A stretch of DNA of 64,000 nt from Tubiluchus corallicola (lineage: Eukaryota > Priapulida > Priapulimorpha > Priapulimorphida > Tubiluchidae), in assembly GCA_030141605.1 (NCBI GenBank), contig JAQGDQ010000683.1, positions 49,240 to 113,239 of the forward strand, read 5' to 3'. Both the position numbers and the translations under genes were made by a program. Below the pieces are notes generated by a model that saw nothing but the letters and a program-made list of their open reading frames with translations, was not told the origin of the DNA and made no database searches. Positions 60,184 to 64,000 of this stretch are shown one piece after another. Position 1 is the first letter of the stretch. The number at the start of each line of letters is the position of its first letter.

Positions 60184-63100
60184 TTAATAGTCTCAGCAGT
60201 TTCATCAAGCTCATCCTCTTCGTCAAAAACCTTGCCGGAATTTTCTTCACTGTTGGAACTTTTTTCACCACTGGAAGGTTCATCGCAGGACACACTCAAT
60301 TCAGGCTCAAGCTTTGACTTTTCACTAATGTTATTTCCTTTATCACTCTTTAAATAACTGTTAATCGGTAATCGGTGATTGCTCTTTTCTACATGTTCAA
60401 CTTCTACTTTGTCACCTTCAATAGAAACGTCATCTGAAAAATCGCTGAGGGAGTTTTTGCTTAAATGCCGTGGCAATGTTTTATCTAAGTTCATTTCAAC
60501 ATTCTCGCCAGAGGAAGTTGCTGGCTCAGTTCCCCCAAGCTTATTATCATTTCTAAGTTCTTTATTTTTAACACCTGATTCAGAATTTATTATACTGAAC
60601 TGTGATTTTTGTTGTGGAGATATGCTACACTTCTCATAATCAGTATCTTGTTTCTTAGCAGACGCTTTTTCTTCACCTGCAGGGTATTCACATTTCTTAA
60701 AAATACTTTCTAAGCTTTCTCCTGCTGCCAAATTGCCACCTTCATCAAAATCTGATTGTTTCCTACCTGTAGGTGTGTTACCTTCTGAACTACTATCACT
60801 ATCACCCATTTCTCTGCTAATAGTTTTTCTATTAAGATTTACTTTAGTCTCGTTTTCAGCGTCAATATTACATACAGATTTTGATTCTGTATCATCTGAA
60901 GATTTTTCGTTTTCTGAGCAGCTTCTACTGATATCACCTGCTTCTTCATCATCATTAATTCTCTTTACATTGTTCTCTTCATTTAGGGCAGATTCTGTGC
61001 TTCTGCTAGTAGGTTTTAACAAAATACCATCATTACCTAATTCACCAACATTTTTGTTGTAATCCGATATCGCAAATATTCTTTCTTCAATTGTGTCACC
61101 ACTAACCAACTCACCGAACACTGATTTTAAGCTCTTTTCCTCTGGTACATTTAGTTCCTCTTCTTCCCCATCTTCTTTGTCCACCGTTGACTTTGATTCC
61201 TCCTCCTCCATTTCTATTTTTTCGCCAACACTAACAACTTCCGACTCGAATTTCTGATCAAAGTACTCAACAGAACTATGTTTTCCATATTCATAACAAG
61301 TTTCAAGTTTACTAATTTTTTCATTTTGCATTTTACCTTGTCTATTGTCTTTCAAGCTACTTTCTTCTACTTCTTGTTCTTCTTCTTCCATTTCCTCTTC
61401 GTCATCTGACGATAAATCTGACGTAATGTCTCCATGAGATTTCGACAAACATTTTTCACTTTGCAAGCCCTCTTTAGATGTGTCTTTTGATTTGTTCTTT
61501 TCATTTTCACTCATATTATCAGGTTCCTCCTTGTCATCTTCTGATGACCTCATCTCCATGACCTGATAGGAATCCCCATTTTTGTCTTCTGATCTCTCTT
61601 TAGTTTCAATGTCTGATTCTTGGGTTTCATGTTCCTCTTGTTCGTTGTCATTTTCCTCTTCCTCATCACTAGACGTAGACTCTGATTCAGTGTTCTCTTC
61701 GACTTGATCGTCACCATTCATAAGAGATTCGACATCTGTATCGTGATCAGTCATTCTTTGATCATCAATTTGAAAGATATCGAAGTCATCACTTTCAGCG
61801 TCAATTTCTTCCATTATAACGAGTGTGTCATCTAGTTTGCTTTGAGCATCATCTTTGTCTTCATCCTAAAAATTAAAATGAAATTATGAAATAACTAGTT
61901 GCAAATTCCTCCTGTCAAACATTACAGGCAATGCCCATGTGACCCACATCTAAATCGTTAAATATGAACTAGATATTATTTTTGTTAGACTCGTCCTAAG
62001 TATGAGTATGAGTGCGCAATGTGGGCAACCTTCATTACAGTACTTTCAATTTTTCCATTTCTCTCCAAAGGGCTTTAAAATATTAAAATGCCAAATACTA
62101 TCACACTTAAATTGTTCTCAACTTCTCCGTGAAAATAAATTAAATTATAACCGTGCACAATGCTTCTTTGCAGCACTAAATTTACGTAGAACATGGGCCT
62201 AAAGGAGAAATTTAAACATGATTATTAATGTGTGCTTGCAAAGCAAAATCGTCCATAAGCTGGCAATTAAGCTTTTCATCGCTCTATGTTTTTTCTAAGC
62301 TGAGATAATCCATGTTGAAGTTCAGGTGCACGCTACACACTGAAAAACGTAATCCTGAGAAAAGCGCTGTTAAAGTCAGCCATTGTTTTTTTTGTCGCGT
62401 CTCTACGAAACACATAGCAACTGTGCTACGGAAGTTACACTTAAATCCAGTAGATGGCTCTTCCTGACGAAGATCTAGTCTTGTCAACAGAAAAAATCCA
62501 AAGCAAAATGGTTGCTTCCACGAGCTACAATCGTAGTTAGAAAATACAAGTTGTTTTACAATTACAGTACTAGTTTCTAAGCAGAAAAGTGGGTAAGGAG
62601 TGATAAAATTAGACTTTTTGCATTTTTGGAAACTGAAAATTGGATGACGGCTGTATTGTTTAACGAATGGTTAGTGAAATGGTAGACAACTGTACTGCCC
62701 ATGTAGTCAGCGCATCATTGAAACACATTAAAGTTGCGTTTTGCCTGCAAACACCACATCACTTATTCAGCCCTGTGATCAAGGCATTATTCGAATACAG
62801 AAGGCATACTATAGAAGAGAAATGCAGGCGAAAGTGTTAGAAGCAATAGATTCAGACGATGCCACTGATCAATTAACCGCAAATGACCTAGCCTCCTGAA
62901 CGCTTTACATGTACTGGCTATGTCGTGGAGCAATGTAAGTGAGCAGCCAACGTTGGAGGAATTTTTGTAATATTTGCAGAGAAAAAAGAGACCTGTGTGA
63001 TTTGGAAAAATATACTTTTTAATTTATTGTTAATTCACTTATATTATATAAATTCATATTTTAAAATATTTTTTCCTGCACAAAAGAATTTAGGCATTAC

Positions 63101-63890
63101 TTCGTTTCTAAAATTGTTTAAAAGCCTTTGCAGTGCATAGTAACCTGATGACTCATACTTCTATAGCAGTAATACTACACCCATCGGTTAATAGGTTCAG
63201 TTGGTTAACTGGATCAAAACACGTCAGTCCCAAAGTGAGTCTATTAAACGGTGACTACTGTATTAATATTATGTGGATTCAAGAGTATGGTGTTATAGTT
63301 GTATTACCTTAATTTACTCACACATGTACTATATAATAAATAACTATAAACTAAATAATATACTACAAAAATACTAAAATCATTAGCACTAAGTGCTGTA
63401 TATAGTATAATCAGCTAAAAAATGAAATTTAAACCTGATAGACGTCTACAGAATTTGTTGCTTTGTCAATAGAGAAGAGTGGCTGATGCTGATCTGAAGG
63501 TTCGGTGCCAAGTACGGGTGCCATCACTTGTAAGTTGAAACTCTGGAAAAGCACACGAAAAATTATTTACAACATGCTCATATAAAAAAATCACATACTG
63601 CAGACTTAGTAGCGATATGTGACAAAGACTCTGACTATCTCTCTTTCCTATCTCTCCTTGCAAAAAAAAACAAGAGCAAAGAAAGAAAGAGAATCATGGC
63701 AAACTAAGTAAAATCTAAAAAATGCAACATACATCCAAGATTCGATTGCATAGGTCAGTTTGGGCAGGTTTCAGCAGATATTTAGTGACAGCTAGCATAT
63801 CATTTCCTCGCAATTTGAGAGGCACTTCGTGCAAAAGCATAGAATTCAATTCTTCAAGCCAACGCCAAAAACGTGTCGGTGCTGGAGTAT
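60060..63890 (-). CDS. Unrecognised acidic protein, last three exons; C-terminus supplied by a transposon
   Basis: Not recognised. Three minus-strand exons join in frame: 63890-63733, 63542-63435 and 61865-60060 (stop 60062-60060), about 689 residues; earlier exons lie beyond the window. The first encodes a hydrophobic, probably helical stretch (RFWRWLEELNSMLLHEVPL, KYLLKPAQTDLCNRILD). The second is a linker (MAPVLGTEPSDQHQPLFS). The last is a ~600-residue, very Glu/Asp/Ser-rich, probably disordered region (SSDEEEENDNEQEEHE and similar), like many nuclear or nucleolar proteins. Donors are GTATGT and a weaker GTTTAA. The last 40 codons (from SHSARKP..) read into the inverted repeat of the TTAA element; joining the flanks without the element would put a stop two codons after ETI (N, S, stop). 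The helical part argues for a real gene, not low-complexity noise. Confidence 0.7.
61866..62274. other. Intronic sequence of the acidic-protein gene
   Basis: AT-rich; no exon recognised on either strand. Confidence 0.4.
62275..63260 (+). mobile_element. Relic of a Tigger/pogo transposon with transposase remnants
   Basis: In the intron of the acidic-protein gene. Plus-strand frames read NWMTAVLFNEWLVKW, then, after a frame change, VDNCTAHVV and IKVAF..TPHHLFSPVIKALFEYRR, then KVLEAIDSDDATDQLT in a further frame. These match the catalytic-core end of Tigger transposases (W.T..LF..WL; DN..AH; PPNTTSL.QP.DQGII..FK..YR). It is broken by stops and frameshifts. The right end GGTGACTACTG followed by TA matches the family A end at 44163. 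The left end is unclear. Confidence 0.78.
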
Positions 63891-64000
63891 CTAAAACAAA
63901 GAAGGATAACCACATTAATTATATATGCTAGCATAACTCACTAATGGTATTTAACTGAGTGTAAAAATGAACAGCAAAGGAAAGAGAAAACGAAGACAGG

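Overview
The window is animal genomic DNA: AT-rich, with short coding exons bounded by GT..AG splice sites, long introns, and many transposons and tandem repeats. It carries a six-cysteine neuropeptide of the crustacean hyperglycemic hormone / ion transport peptide (CHH/ITP) type, a superfamily known mainly from Ecdysozoa. I therefore infer an ecdysozoan, perhaps an intron-rich, slowly evolving lineage such as a priapulid or arthropod. That assignment is an inference from one gene.

Layout. (1) 1-6338, plus strand: the last six coding exons of an anion exchanger (SLC4, AE type), with minisatellites in its introns. (2) 6339-11652: a possible long 3' UTR, then AT-rich spacer. (3) 11653-16694, minus strand: a two-coding-exon CHH/ITP-like neuropeptide gene with a 4.1 kb intron that contains an 18-bp satellite; a TATA box and a noncoding first exon are proposed. 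(4) 18.17-22.26 kb, plus strand: a nearly full-length non-LTR retrotransposon with endonuclease, reverse transcriptase and a C-terminal zinc finger, followed by a 200-bp foldback. (5) 22.6-30.1 kb: spacer with repeats and a degraded LINE 3' end. (6) 30201 to at least 55588, plus strand: DNAJC10 (ERdj5), 13 coding exons covering the signal peptide, J domain and thioredoxin domains as far as the third CxxC site. An uninterrupted 1024-codon SETDB1 gene lies antisense inside its third coding intron. (7) 56782-60183: a 3.4 kb element with about 0.5 kb inverted repeats and TTAA flanks. (8) 60060-63890, minus strand: three 3' exons of an unrecognised acidic protein whose last 40 or so codons come from that element.

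No operon-like link joins these genes. The anion exchanger moves chloride and bicarbonate across membranes, the neuropeptide is probably secreted, DNAJC10 reduces misfolded proteins in the ER, and SETDB1 methylates histone H3K9. The main themes are nested antisense genes, introns reshaped by minisatellites (one of which repeats a 5' splice site 20 times), and DNA transposons (Tigger/pogo-like, hAT, a TTAA element) and SINEs (including a 5S rRNA-headed one) filling the DNAJC10 introns. Coordinates of spliced exons were worked out by reading frame and splice signals; no database search was possible.
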